Below are positions 8,490-18,217 of a DNA stretch of 64,000 nucleotides, one piece after another. The DNA comes from Gammaproteobacteria bacterium Ga0077554 (GTDB lineage: Bacteria; Pseudomonadota; Gammaproteobacteria; Ga0077554; Ga007554). Made by a program: the position numbers and the translations under genes. Where the stretch lies: assembly GCA_001464585.1 (NCBI GenBank), contig LNFF01000040.1:253588-317587 (forward strand), written 5' to 3'. Position 1 is the stretch's first letter. Every line of letters begins with the position of its first letter. The notes under the pieces are model-generated. The model was not told the origin of the DNA and made no database searches. It was given only the letters and a program-made list of their open reading frames with translations.

Positions 8490-8702
8490 CGATTTTTGCT
8501 GCGATAAAGCACGTTAGCATAGCGTATTATGCTGGTTTATGTCCATCTTCGACAGGCACATGAAGGGACTTGCCGGAACATGGAAACATGGGGTCGCCGC
8601 TGACGGGATTTTCTTTTGCCTTGGGGCTGGCGTTGGATTGGCCTTGCTCGGTGTTGTTGCCCCAACCATTGCCGCCCGCAGTGTGCTCAAGGAGGTGTTT
8701 CA

Positions 8703-10040
8703 CTAAAGGAAACCGTGCGACACTTCCCTCTGCAGTGGCAGGCCGCCCACCCACCGTTCGACCTTGGATCGAACGGATCTTTCAATCGCAACTCCATTTG
8801 GAAAGGTGCCGAGCGATCCCTGCCTCGCGACGATTCCAAAATAATCTCCAAAATAACCTTTGCTTAGATCCCAAAATGGGTATGCCCCATAGGCGCCCGG
8901 GCTTGATACTCTCGTTCCGGGCGTGCAGTTAAATACAGTGTTCTGGCATTCGTGCCAGAGACCGAATCCATAGTGCCAGTCTTCCCCAAGGCCCGTGACC
9001 GTCGGCGAACTGGCGATGATGACGGAGGCGGCGTGGTCTGACAGAAGTTGTTTCATTGACCCGGAATTCAAGAGCGCGCCATTACTCAAGGCCTTGAGAA
9101 AGTCCATGTACTCCTCACCAGTCCAATGCATGCCGCCGGCAAGCCGGGGGTTCGTTGAAGAAGGAAGGTCATAAGTTGCGGTTGGGAAGAGGCCGGTTTG
9201 TGCTTTGAATTCCGAGAAGATGTCCTGCCAGCCTGCGACACCCCGCGCCTTGATTGTCATGAGACCTGCCACTTGCAGGTGTGTGCCCACATAGTAAAAC
9301 CGCTGCCCGGGAGTAATTCCGTTGCCGGTGTTGGCGTCCGCGATGTTGCTGACACAGGTCGCGAAATTAGAGAATCCGGCATTGATGCAAAACGGCTCGG
9401 TCTCCAGGCCAGAGGTGAAACTCAGCAACTGCGCCAGGGTCATGTTGTACAATGAATCGCCGTTGCCGATGGGCCAGCCAGCAATATGATCCTGCGGTCT
9501 GTCCGACAGATTCAAGGAACCCTGTTCGACCAGCCGCAAAATAATCACCGCCGAGACCAGCTTGGATGTGGACGCGGATTCGTAGGATGTTTGAAGGGTG
9601 GAGGTTCCCCGATTATAGTTGTAGCGGCGACCATCCCGCTTTTCTACCGAGAAAGAAAAGTCGACCTCCGACACGACTTCCGAGAGTGCCTCATCCAAAT
9701 TTTCTTCGAGCTTGTTTATCGAACACAACGATACCAGTACGGACGGTGTGCTTGCGGTGTTCGCAATCATTTGGCCTTTGATAGAGAACTGCAGCGGAAC
9801 CGGCTGAAGTGAAACCATTGAATCGTCCGAGACATGGTCGGCGTACTTCTCTGCAATCTTTTCTGGCGGAACGCTTTCCTTGAAGTCGGCAAGGAGATCC
9901 GTGTACTTCACCACGTATGCCCCTTCCGCATCGCGCACATTCATTCCCATCGAGATTCCCAGGAACCCGATGGACAATACGAGAATCCATGACAGGATTC
10001 CGATTTTCTTGAGTGTAGATTTTGGTGTATTCATATTCAT
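8703..10040 (-). CDS. Exported serine hydrolase, beta-lactamase-like fold
   Basis: A 445-residue protein with an N-terminal membrane or signal segment (about residues 13-33), a roughly 100-residue region I do not recognise, and a serine beta-lactamase/penicillin-binding-like domain from about residue 105. The nucleophile motif SxxK appears as STSK (S157, K160) followed by LVSAVIILRLVEQG. The second motif, normally YxN, reads YVG at about residue 250, so catalysis may be altered. The first residues (MNMNTPKST) and the ribosome-binding leader nearly match those of the preceding gene at 12193. It is probably co-transcribed with that gene; the natural substrate is unknown. Confidence 0.75.
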   Translation of the reverse strand: MNMNTPKSTLKKIGILSWILVLSIGFLGISMGMNVRDAEGAYVVKYTDLLADFKESVPPEKIAEKYADHVSDDSMVSLQPVPLQFSIKGQMIANTASTPSVLVSLCSINKLEENLDEALSEVVSEVDFSFSVEKRDGRRYNYNRGTSTLQTSYESASTSKLVSAVIILRLVEQGSLNLSDRPQDHIAGWPIGNGDSLYNMTLAQLLSFTSGLETEPFCINAGFSNFATCVSNIADANTGNGITPGQRFYYVGTHLQVAGLMTIKARGVAGWQDIFSEFKAQTGLFPTATYDLPSSTNPRLAGGMHWTGEEYMDFLKALSNGALLNSGSMKQLLSDHAASVIIASSPTVTGLGEDWHYGFGLWHECQNTVFNCTPGTRVSSPGAYGAYPFWDLSKGYFGDYFGIVARQGSLGTFPNGVAIERSVRSKVERWVGGLPLQREVSHGFL

Positions 10041-10168
10041 GATCTATCTCCTAATCCTTCCAACTCGTGTACATGATGATGCCCTTTTTTCTGTTCGCTC
10101 CGATCCACGCTGCCTTCATGACGCCCGCGCGCCAAACCGGGGTTCGACGCGGGGCGGGATCCATCGCC

Positions 10169-12193
10169 TTATGGATAGGTCAGTGCGATAGTCAGAAGCT
10201 GCTGGGTCAGCGTGCTGGTATCAATTGATGGTGGATTGGTGTTGGTAAGCGCAACCACCGTGATACCGTTGGGAATGTCGATGCGGATGTGCGAATCCGA
10301 ACCCTGATTGGCCCCGGTCTTCGTCACAACTGTTCCAGCAGCGTTCAAGGACCAGCCATTGGCGCGACCATTACTGGTCCCTCCGCTCCACATCACATCT
10401 CGCGTGGCTTGAGGGAAATAGCGGTTGCGCAGCACGGAATCGCCGAAAACGGCCAAATCAAGCGCCGAAGACTCTATCCCGCTGCCCCCGGCCTTCCAGC
10501 TCACATTTTCGAATTGCGCCTGGGAGACCTGGTTAGCGCCGGAATTGATCGTGGCACGTTCGCCGTTGGAATCGGGCGAGGAGCGGACCTCCGCACGCAA
10601 GCTGTCTAACCCCTGAGGATCGGCGATTCTCGTCTTAAGCAGGTTTCCGAAACTTGAATTGCCCTTTGTTTCCAACGCTGCGGCCGCAAGCGTGTAGGAA
10701 TGCGTGGAATAATTCCAGTTCCCAAGGGAGCAGCCTGAAATAATCCATGAATTCGTCTTAATTGCCCCACCTATATGATTGTTTAACGCGTTAAGCGAGG
10801 TCGGGTATTGGACCTGGGTTCCATTTTCCTTGGCGCTATCTTGGTAATGCTTCACACACCCAGTCATTTGCAGTAATTGGCGAATTGTGTGAGTGTGCTG
10901 GGATCCAAGGCCCGGCACGACCGTATCAGTGCGGTCGTCGAGATTGATCAGGCCGGCCTGCTCCATATCATAGGCCAGCGTGCCGGTGACGGCCTTTGCC
11001 ACCGAAGCCAGACGATAAACCGTGCCGGAATGAGCATTGATGTTCTTGTCCTTATCGGCAAAGCCCGCCCCGCCACGAAAGATCACGCGTCCGTTGCGCA
11101 CGATGGCGGCGCCGACGCCGGGGATATCGGCCTTAGCGGCATACGCAGCGAGCGCTTGTTCGGCCTGCTCGCGCCCAGCCCAATCGAACCGATCGTCATT
11201 CTCCCGCCAGACGGCGGCATACTCGGTTCCGCCTCCACTTTTAGCGGGGCAGATTTCGATATCGATCACGCGCATGCCTTGGTCGGCATATTTCTTCCAA
11301 TTGTTGGCAAGCCCTTGCGCGGACATTTCCCGAAGTGCCGCCCAGCCGCGGCCTGGCGTGTTCTTCTCCCAGATGGCGGCATAGGTCAGATCTCCATTGC
11401 GTTCGTAGCAATCCAAGTCGGTTACGCGATAACCTTGCTTGCGATATTCGTCGAACTTGTCGCCATATCCGTCTGGCGTCATGTCGCGCAACTCGACCCA
11501 ATCCTCGCTCAACTTATTTTCGATCCAAATGATCGAGTAGAGCATCTTACCGCCCACTTCGATCGCATCGATATCGATCGGCTTATATTTGCCCTTGTTG
11601 GCAGCGAAGTTCTCTGAGAATTGCTCGCTTGTAAGATTGCGGTTGGATATCCAGTCGAGCCCTTCTTTGTTTTGCACCATAACCAGGGAATAAAGCAACT
11701 TGCCGCCAATCACTTCTGAATCCTGATCGATCGGGAGATAGCCTTGCTTGCGATATTTGTCCCAATTGGTATGGAATTGCTCGGTGCTTAGTCGGCGCCA
11801 GCTGACCCAGCCGCGCCCATCGGTGTTTTTTTGCCAGACGCCGGAATAATCGGCCCCGCCATTGTCCATTTCGATGTCGATCGGGAGGTAACCGTCCTTT
11901 TTGTATTCTTCCCAAGCTGCGGAATAAACCGCATCCGACAGACCGTAGCGAAACTTCCAGGCGATGGATTCTGGATCGTAGAAATCTTGAGCGTGAACTG
12001 TCACAGCCATTGCGGCTAGGCTTAGAGCTCCTATAAACGCGCACCCCTTTGCCAAGATATGCCGCCCTCCTTTGGTAACGGCGGCCATCATCATTCCAAG
12101 CAAGTTTTTTTCCTCAATCAAGGCCTCGACGAGACTATCGACCTTTTCCTCAAGTTTATTCCACGCTTCGCCTGTGGATTTTGGTGTATTCAT
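10169..12193 (-). CDS. Secreted serine hydrolase with N-terminal BTRD1-type tandem repeats (polyglycine-hydrolase-like)
   Basis: A 674-residue protein. Residues 1-45 are a charged helical extension, 46-68 a hydrophobic signal-like segment ending VHAQ. Residues about 86-340 are five repeats of roughly 50 residues, each with a GYLPID-like strand, a Y-S/A-x-I/V-W strand and a closing W. They match the bacterial tandem repeat found in polyglycine hydrolases. A beta-lactamase-fold domain follows, with SVAK (S397, K400), YST in place of YxN (about 495) and a KTG motif near the end. The architecture suggests an extracellular or periplasmic amidase/peptidase; the substrate is not predictable. A strong ribosome binding site (AGGAGGT) precedes the ATG, with SARP-like repeats further upstream. 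Confidence 0.8.
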   Translation of the reverse strand: MNTPKSTGEAWNKLEEKVDSLVEALIEEKNLLGMMMAAVTKGGRHILAKGCAFIGALSLAAMAVTVHAQDFYDPESIAWKFRYGLSDAVYSAAWEEYKKDGYLPIDIEMDNGGADYSGVWQKNTDGRGWVSWRRLSTEQFHTNWDKYRKQGYLPIDQDSEVIGGKLLYSLVMVQNKEGLDWISNRNLTSEQFSENFAANKGKYKPIDIDAIEVGGKMLYSIIWIENKLSEDWVELRDMTPDGYGDKFDEYRKQGYRVTDLDCYERNGDLTYAAIWEKNTPGRGWAALREMSAQGLANNWKKYADQGMRVIDIEICPAKSGGGTEYAAVWRENDDRFDWAGREQAEQALAAYAAKADIPGVGAAIVRNGRVIFRGGAGFADKDKNINAHSGTVYRLASVAKAVTGTLAYDMEQAGLINLDDRTDTVVPGLGSQHTHTIRQLLQMTGCVKHYQDSAKENGTQVQYPTSLNALNNHIGGAIKTNSWIISGCSLGNWNYSTHSYTLAAAALETKGNSSFGNLLKTRIADPQGLDSLRAEVRSSPDSNGERATINSGANQVSQAQFENVSWKAGGSGIESSALDLAVFGDSVLRNRYFPQATRDVMWSGGTSNGRANGWSLNAAGTVVTKTGANQGSDSHIRIDIPNGITVVALTNTNPPSIDTSTLTQQLLTIALTYP

Positions 12194-12273
12194 GATCTAC
12201 CTCCTGCGTATTGTGGATGATTGAATGACAGTGGCGATTTGCTTCGCTCCTTATCCGCCATCTGTTGCATACG

Positions 12274-12327
12274 ATTCTAGTGGCAGGTCGGTAACGGATG
12301 GGTAACGTGGCTTCGGTAATATTACCG
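12274..12327 (-). promoter_or_regulatory. Candidate SARP-activated promoter: heptamer direct repeats before a -10 box
   Basis: On the minus strand the heptamers GTTACCC (12306-12300) and GTTACCG (12295-12289) start 11 bases apart. Nine bases after the second comes TAGAAT (12279-12274), a good -10. A third half lies in the perfect palindrome CGGTAATATTACCG (12314-12327). Heptamers 11 bp apart ending about 8 bp before the -10 are the known layout of SARP-controlled promoters. The adjacent regulator has SARP-type domains; the link is inferred. Confidence 0.55.
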
Positions 12328-12339
12328 GGCGGGCAGGCG

Positions 12340-15300
12340 TCAGTTGTTTGAAGAGGTGTTCAGGTCGAGACTCTGGCAGAGAGCCACGGTGAGGGGCGAA
12401 GGCATGACACCTAATCGATGGGCGAGTGTTCGGCGACAGCGCTGGTAGGTGAGCAGCGCCAGCGTTGTCTGCTGTTGGGAGAGGTAGTGTTGGATCAGTT
12501 GTTGATAGGCCGGTTCGTACAGTTCGTCCACTCCGATGGCGGCATTGAGCAGACGTTCCACCGCAGGCCCATCGCCCCCTCGGCGCGACTGCTCAGCGGC
12601 GGTGGTCAAACCGTTGACTACTCGACGTTGAAATTGCTCGCGCAGCGGAATTAGCCAGGGATCCGGCTCATCGCCAAGAAAATCGCCTTCGTACAAAGTG
12701 TAGCCCGCTTCGATCCGGCCGCTATCAAGACAAGCGCCCAGCGCCAAACCATCGAACCAACAGAGCTGTGGATTCAGGGAGAGCCGACCGCCGCTGTGGG
12801 TGATCGCCTGTTTCAGACCAAGCATCTCGCGCAGCCGATGCAGGGTGGTGATCAACGCACGCTGACCAGCATCCCCCTCGGCGCCGGGCCATAGCCACTC
12901 AATCAACCGGGTATCGGCGACATGCTGTCCACCAAGGGCAAGAAGGCCCTTGAGCAATTCGAGGGGGCGCCGTTGGGCCTTGCTGTCAAAAATCAATTCG
13001 CTCTCTTCACGAACAATGCGCAAGCCACCGAAGCTGAATAGTTTCAGAGGCCACGGCCAGGCGTGGCTGCTGATCGCCATTGATGGCGGCGCCAGTTGGC
13101 GCCGCCGGATCAGTTCACATGCAAACGCCACTTCGATCCCCAGTTCCAGGGCGCGCCAACACAGTCGCGCCAGCGTCGCTGGATAGAGGCCACCATAGGC
13201 CCAATGGCCATGACGGCGGGCATAACCAAAAGCTTCAGCAAGGAGAGGCGGGAGCATCTCCGCGCTGTCGCCGCGCAGCTCAGCCACTGCAGCACGTTGC
13301 AGACTACACGCCACCTGGGCAGTGACACTGCCCAACGACTGTGCAACTGCAACGGCTAGATCGCTATGTTCGCGCGCTGTCTCGAACTGGCCAGTTGTCG
13401 CTAATAATTCGGCAAGCAAGCTGCGGCTAATCACTTCAAAAAATGCGAAGCGTCGGGTATGCGCATTGTCCACCGCCACCTCCAATAAACGCACCGCTTC
13501 GTCAAAACTACCACCAAGCGCCGCTCTCCAACCTGCGAGGAAATAATACTGGGAGACATCAATCTGCCCGAGGTTGGCGAGATCTGCAGCGATGCGCAGC
13601 AGATAACGATCGGCCGCATCGAAATCACCACGGAGGCAATAGACATAGACATGCTGAAAAGCAAATTGGCGGTCGATGGCATGCACGCCGGTCTCGCCGG
13701 CGAGGCGCGTATAATAATCCAGCCGTGCCAGGGCGGCATCTGTGGAGCCTGAAACCCAGTGGTGGATGACATCGGAAAGTCCCCCAACCAGTCGGTAGAA
13801 AGTGGGCACGGCGGGGTCGTCGAGCAGTGGCCGCAGCGCATGCAGATGTGCGCCCAAACTACCCATGCCGGTAATCGACGCATGATAGAGCCCCAGCAAG
13901 CCGCCGATAGCCGCGCGGTCGGCGCGTCGTATAGAGAGCCGATAAAGCCGCTGTACGCTACGCAGCCAAGGTGCGAACTCGGGCGCCTGGGGGCGCAAAA
14001 AGAACGTGGCACTAAAGCCGTATACCGAAACCTGGGCTCGCACCAATAGCGAAGGGTAACGCGGAAAACGCTGGCGCAGTTCGCGCAGGCGCGCCAACCA
14101 TTGCTCGAGCGCGCCATAATCGTCGCAGGCATAGGTAATGCCCTCGATCACGCCACACCAGCTTCGATAGAGTCCTTCGGCATCACCAATCGCCCAAAAG
14201 CCGTTGTATGCCCGCTCGAATTGCAAGTGGCCAAGGCGTGCATCACGGGCCAGCAGCGCCGCACCAAACCAGTAATCAACCCAGGGTGTACGCTGATCAA
14301 TGGGGATCGCCTCGACCCAGGTGGCCAGTGTCGCGTAGCGCCCCGTGCGTAAAAGTTGAGGGGCGTGGCGTAGTAGCAGGGCTGCCAGCCCCTCCCAATT
14401 ACAAGCTTCCCCATGTAAGTGGGCGGCAGCTTCTGGCAAAGACGCAGACTCAAGGCAAGTGGCCAAGCGGATCAACCGCGCCGCCAGTTCGTCTGGTGAC
14501 CAGAGTTTGCGCGAATGCTGCCGCAGAAACTCGCATAGAAGGTGATGGAAGCGCCAGGTACGTTCGCAGCCGCTATCGACGGGGAGTAACAGCGCCCGAC
14601 GACAGAGATCCGCTATGTTGGCCGACACGTTGGCTGTCGGCACCGCGCACCGCACCAGTGACTCCGAAACGAAGGGCATCCAGGCGGTGGTAAGCATGAA
14701 ATCACGCAGGGCGTGGTCGGCCCTTTCGAAGAGTTCGGTAGCGAGGAAGCCGAATACCGTCGCCGACATGTCGGCAGCCGCCGCAGCCGGCAGGCTCATC
14801 GGGTCGTTACGACCGGCAGCCAGCGCGAATACCAGCGGGCCAATCCAACCCCCGCACCAACCATGCCAGCGTTCGGCCTGCGGGTTCGGCGCATCGGCGA
14901 AGTAGCCGTGCTGCCGGTTAACCAACTCACGCACTTCATCAAGGGTCAGCATCATCTCCCCAAAATCGAGCGTCAACAGGCGGCCGCGCACGCGCGCGCT
15001 GTCCAGCGACGCAGGTGGGGCATGGCGGCTCAGTACCCAGAGAGTGTTACCGGCTGGCAACTCGTCAAACAAATTAGCGAGCACGCGCTGTAGTGGGTGG
15101 TGGTCCGGTATGCAGTGCCAATCATCGAACACCAGCGTCGTACCCACAGGTAAACGAGCGAACGCGGCACGCAACCAGGTACGCGCAAAGTCGTCAAGAT
15201 GTTCACCCACCTCGCGCCCATAGAGAGGCAGGGCAGCGATACGACGGCGCGATGCCATCGTGTCCGCGATGGCCATGCCAAGAAAATGGAAGAAGGTACC

Positions 15301-15531
15301 GGGGTCGGTATCGTCGCGGTCAACCTGGTACCAGCATACCGGACGGCCGCAAGCGCGCAGGGCGGCAGCGGCAAGCACCGTTTTGCCGCTCGCCGCCGGA
15401 CTGCCGATCCACAGGCCGTTAGTGGACTGTTGAAGGTGCTGGTACAACCTCGGGCGATGTAAGATGCCCGCAGTCGGCTCAGGGAATGTAACCTTGCTGC
15501 GCGGAATCGGAGTAGCCCATTTCAACGACAT
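12340..15531 (-). CDS. Large SARP/BTAD-type transcriptional activator with N-terminal NTPase
   Basis: A 1063-residue regulator. The N-terminus is a STAND/MalT-like NTPase with P-loop GSPAASGKT (residues 43-51) and Walker B LVFDDWH (133-139). A long helical middle part (about 350-820) looks like TPR-type repeats. The C-terminus carries a winged-helix DNA-binding region (about 830-920, with RRPLELLKGLLAL and LITTLHRLREML) and a bacterial transcriptional activator domain (about 925-1055). SARPs usually have the DNA-binding part first; here it is last, an order seen in large proteobacterial BTAD proteins. It is encoded just upstream of the two exported hydrolases on the same strand and is their probable activator. 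The signal sensed is unknown. Confidence 0.82.
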   Translation of the reverse strand: MSLKWATPIPRSKVTFPEPTAGILHRPRLYQHLQQSTNGLWIGSPAASGKTVLAAAALRACGRPVCWYQVDRDDTDPGTFFHFLGMAIADTMASRRRIAALPLYGREVGEHLDDFARTWLRAAFARLPVGTTLVFDDWHCIPDHHPLQRVLANLFDELPAGNTLWVLSRHAPPASLDSARVRGRLLTLDFGEMMLTLDEVRELVNRQHGYFADAPNPQAERWHGWCGGWIGPLVFALAAGRNDPMSLPAAAAADMSATVFGFLATELFERADHALRDFMLTTAWMPFVSESLVRCAVPTANVSANIADLCRRALLLPVDSGCERTWRFHHLLCEFLRQHSRKLWSPDELAARLIRLATCLESASLPEAAAHLHGEACNWEGLAALLLRHAPQLLRTGRYATLATWVEAIPIDQRTPWVDYWFGAALLARDARLGHLQFERAYNGFWAIGDAEGLYRSWCGVIEGITYACDDYGALEQWLARLRELRQRFPRYPSLLVRAQVSVYGFSATFFLRPQAPEFAPWLRSVQRLYRLSIRRADRAAIGGLLGLYHASITGMGSLGAHLHALRPLLDDPAVPTFYRLVGGLSDVIHHWVSGSTDAALARLDYYTRLAGETGVHAIDRQFAFQHVYVYCLRGDFDAADRYLLRIAADLANLGQIDVSQYYFLAGWRAALGGSFDEAVRLLEVAVDNAHTRRFAFFEVISRSLLAELLATTGQFETAREHSDLAVAVAQSLGSVTAQVACSLQRAAVAELRGDSAEMLPPLLAEAFGYARRHGHWAYGGLYPATLARLCWRALELGIEVAFACELIRRRQLAPPSMAISSHAWPWPLKLFSFGGLRIVREESELIFDSKAQRRPLELLKGLLALGGQHVADTRLIEWLWPGAEGDAGQRALITTLHRLREMLGLKQAITHSGGRLSLNPQLCWFDGLALGACLDSGRIEAGYTLYEGDFLGDEPDPWLIPLREQFQRRVVNGLTTAAEQSRRGGDGPAVERLLNAAIGVDELYEPAYQQLIQHYLSQQQTTLALLTYQRCRRTLAHRLGVMPSPLTVALCQSLDLNTSSNN

Positions 15532-15670
15532 TAAAGTCTCTCTCCGTCTCTCTTCTCCTCTGAAGAGTTAAAAGATGACATTACACCAGCGGTAGAGCAA
15601 CCATCGGTCGCGGGCATACCATGCTGAGTGACAGTCGATGGCATGATAACAGCCACGGGCTTACAGATGC

Positions 15671-15708
15671 CTGGTACTATTACCAGACAAGCTTGGTATT
15701 ATTGCCAG
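15671..15708 (-). promoter_or_regulatory. Tandem GGTA-N4-TACC palindromes upstream of the SARP-like regulator
   Basis: CTGGTACTATTACCAG is a perfect 6+6 palindrome, and TTGGTATTATTGCCAG beside it is a near copy. Their centres are 22 bases apart, two helical turns. They lie about 140 bases before the regulator start and share GGTA/TACC with the palindrome at 12314-12327, so they may be autoregulatory sites. Confidence 0.4.
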
Positions 15709-15741
15709 GATAAATGTCTGCAATGTTGCCTGAACCTGCCC

Positions 15742-15832
15742 AGGATCTCTCGGCGACCGCTCCATGCGGTCGAGATGACACGATGCACATATCAAATTCC
15801 CGTAAGATTCCTCGCTGCACTCGGAATGACAG
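15742..15832. repeat. Dispersed repeat, family A-related, partial copy
   Basis: Contains AGGATCTCTC, GTCGAGATGACA, GATTCCTCGCTGCACTC and GGAATGACAG, words shared with the family A elements. No terminal inverted repeats are visible. With the palindromes at 15671-15708 it fills the gene-free stretch 15532-15873. Confidence 0.6.
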
Positions 15833-15873
15833 GATATGACAGAGGGAATAAAGGGGGTTTTTATTGGGATGGT

Positions 15874-17913
15874 TTACACGGCGGTTTTACCTAACAGCCC
15901 GCGCACATTGGCCAGATGCGCCGCGCCGCGTTCCTGGCGTTGCTGCGGATCAACCTCGGCGCCCGCGCATTCCCACACCAGATCTTCCTGTGGCAATTCT
16001 TTCAGAAAGCGGCTCGGCTCGCATTCCAGCATTTCGCCATAGCGTTTGCGCCGCGTCGCCAGGGTAAACGTCAGCGTTTCGCGCGCGCGGGTGATGCCCA
16101 CATACGCGAGGCGGCGCTCTTCTTCTACGTTGCCTTCTTCAATGCTAACGCGGTGTGGCAACAGCTCTTCTTCCATGCCGATCAAAAACACATGCGGAAA
16201 CTCCAGCCCCTTGGCGGCGTGCAACGTCATCAGATGCACGCAGTCAGCGCTGTTTTCTTCTTCCTGACGGTCGAGAATATCCATCAACATGATATGCGAC
16301 ACCAGCTCGGTAATGCTTTTTTCCTCCTGGTTTTCGCCAAAACCGCCGGTCTGTTCATAAAGACGTTGCAGCCATGCCACCAGTTCATGCACATTTTCCA
16401 TGCGCCGCTCGGCGGTTTTCGGGTCTTTGCAGGTGTCCAGCAACCACGTTTCATAATTGATGGATTGGATCATCTCGCGCACCACTGCCACTGCATCGCC
16501 ACGTTGCGCACGGTCGCTGATGTCCACCAGCCACTGTGTGAAATGACGCAAGCGTGATACGGCACGTTCCGGCAAGTGATGCTCCAGCCCCAGCTCAAAG
16601 CTTGCCGTGAGCAGGCTGACATGACGTTCACTGGCGTAGTCGGCGAGTTTTTCCAAGGTGCTGGGGCCGATCTCGCGGCGTGGGGTGTTGACGATGCGCA
16701 AAAAGGCGCTGTCGTCATCGGGGTTCACCAGCAGGCGCAAATACGCCATGATGTCTTTTACTTCGGTATGCGCAAAAAACGACGTGCCGCCACTTAAAAA
16801 ATAGGGAATGCGCTGCTCGCGCAACATCTTTTCAAACAGGCGCGACTGATGATTGCCGCGATATAAAATTGCGTAATCACGAAAGTCGGTGCGGTGCTTG
16901 AATTTATGGCTGATCAGTTCCGACACCACGCGCTCGGCCTCGTGTTCTTCATTGCGTGCGCGCAACACACGTAGCGGCGTGCCATAACCCTTGTCGCTCC
17001 ACAGCGTTTTTTGAAATACATGCGGATTATTTGAGATTAAGTGATTGGCCGCCTTGAGAATGCAGCCAGTAGAACGGTAATTTTGTTCGAGCTTGATAAC
17101 GGTTAAATTAACGAAATCTTCCTGCAATAACGCTAGATTCTCCGGCTGCGCACCACGCCACGCATACACCGACTGGTCATCATCACCCACCACCGTCAGC
17201 GCACCGCGCACACCCACCAGCAAACGCACCAGGCGATACTGGCTGGCATTGGTGTCCTGATACTCATCCACCAGAAGATAACGAATGCGATTTTGCCAGG
17301 CATCAAGAATTTCTGGTCGCTGCGCAAACAGCGTCACTGGCTTTAAAATCAGATCATCAAAATCCAGCGCGTTATAGGCTTTAAGGTGGCGCTCGTATTC
17401 GGTATATACCGCTGCCGCAGCCACCATCACTGCATCACCATTGGCGGCTTCCAATGCTTGCGGCGCATTAACCAGCGTGCTTTTCCAGCGCGAAATCTGC
17501 CATTGCACCTGCTCGATTTGCCCGCCATCACCGGAGAACTCCTTATGCAGCAAATCGCGCAACAGCGCCGCGCTGTCTTGCGCATCGAAAATCGAAAAGC
17601 CCGGCTTGTAGCCCAGCGCCTTGATCTCGCGGCGGATAATATTAAGGCCGAGGGTGTGAAAGGTAGATACCATCAAGCCGCGCGCGTTAGTGCCCGTCAA
17701 TAGCTTGCCAGCGCGCTCTTTCATCTCGCGTGCCGCTTTATTGGTGAAGGTGACAGCGGCGATGTGGTGCGGCGCCGTGCCGCATTCCTGAATCAGGTAC
17801 GCAATCTTCTGCGTAATCACACGCGTCTTGCCGCTGCCCGCGCCAGCCAGCACCAGCAACGGGCTGTCCAGATGCCGCACGGCAGCACGTTGACGGGGAT
17901 TTAACTCAGACAT
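15874..17913 (-). CDS. rep: ATP-dependent DNA helicase Rep
   Basis: A 679-residue superfamily 1A 3'-5' helicase that assists replication forks, particularly past protein-bound DNA. Walker A is AGAGSGKT (22-29), motif II reads DEYQDTN, then VVGDDDQSVYAWRGA (motif III region), LEQNYRS (motif IV) and VHLMTLHAAKGLEFPHVF (motif V). The motifs HIAAVTFTNKAAREMKER and NPDDDSAFLRIVNTPRREIG match Rep rather than UvrD, as does the length (E. coli Rep 673). It appears monocistronic. Confidence 0.95.
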   Translation of the reverse strand: MSELNPRQRAAVRHLDSPLLVLAGAGSGKTRVITQKIAYLIQECGTAPHHIAAVTFTNKAAREMKERAGKLLTGTNARGLMVSTFHTLGLNIIRREIKALGYKPGFSIFDAQDSAALLRDLLHKEFSGDGGQIEQVQWQISRWKSTLVNAPQALEAANGDAVMVAAAAVYTEYERHLKAYNALDFDDLILKPVTLFAQRPEILDAWQNRIRYLLVDEYQDTNASQYRLVRLLVGVRGALTVVGDDDQSVYAWRGAQPENLALLQEDFVNLTVIKLEQNYRSTGCILKAANHLISNNPHVFQKTLWSDKGYGTPLRVLRARNEEHEAERVVSELISHKFKHRTDFRDYAILYRGNHQSRLFEKMLREQRIPYFLSGGTSFFAHTEVKDIMAYLRLLVNPDDDSAFLRIVNTPRREIGPSTLEKLADYASERHVSLLTASFELGLEHHLPERAVSRLRHFTQWLVDISDRAQRGDAVAVVREMIQSINYETWLLDTCKDPKTAERRMENVHELVAWLQRLYEQTGGFGENQEEKSITELVSHIMLMDILDRQEEENSADCVHLMTLHAAKGLEFPHVFLIGMEEELLPHRVSIEEGNVEEERRLAYVGITRARETLTFTLATRRKRYGEMLECEPSRFLKELPQEDLVWECAGAEVDPQQRQERGAAHLANVRGLLGKTAV

Positions 17914-18217
17914 GAAGCAACTACCTTGTGGGGGGCTCTATTGTAGACCGGGAGGCGGGTTTAAGCGACCAGAAGTAGGCGTCCGCAGGCAGGATTATGC
18001 GCGTAGCGCTTCTGTTTTTCAGCGCGAAAAAGTTAATAAAGTATTGAATATACTGTTATTATATATGAATCTCCGTAGCGATTCGTGCTATTTATAACAG
18101 GGAGTCCTTTTGCTGCTCATGCCCCCGCACCAACGGAATTGGCTGGACAAGAGCCGTTGAATTTCCTATTCTTGCTGTTGTTTTAATAACATCAGCTATT
18201 CAAGCAAGGGGTTTCCC
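17914..18217. other. Gene-free stretch between divergent rep and fabA
   Basis: No gene, repeat or RNA is recognisable. The part from about 18030 to 18110 is AT-rich (it contains TGTTATTATATATGAATC) and could hold a fabA promoter, but no clear -35/-10 pair or FabR-like site can be fixed by eye. Confidence 0.4.

Noticed and set aside
10877..11617. Plus-strand open frame of 246 codons opposite the BTRD-repeat hydrolase
   Set aside because: Antisense shadow of a gene with clear domains; repeated DNA makes the frame open by chance.
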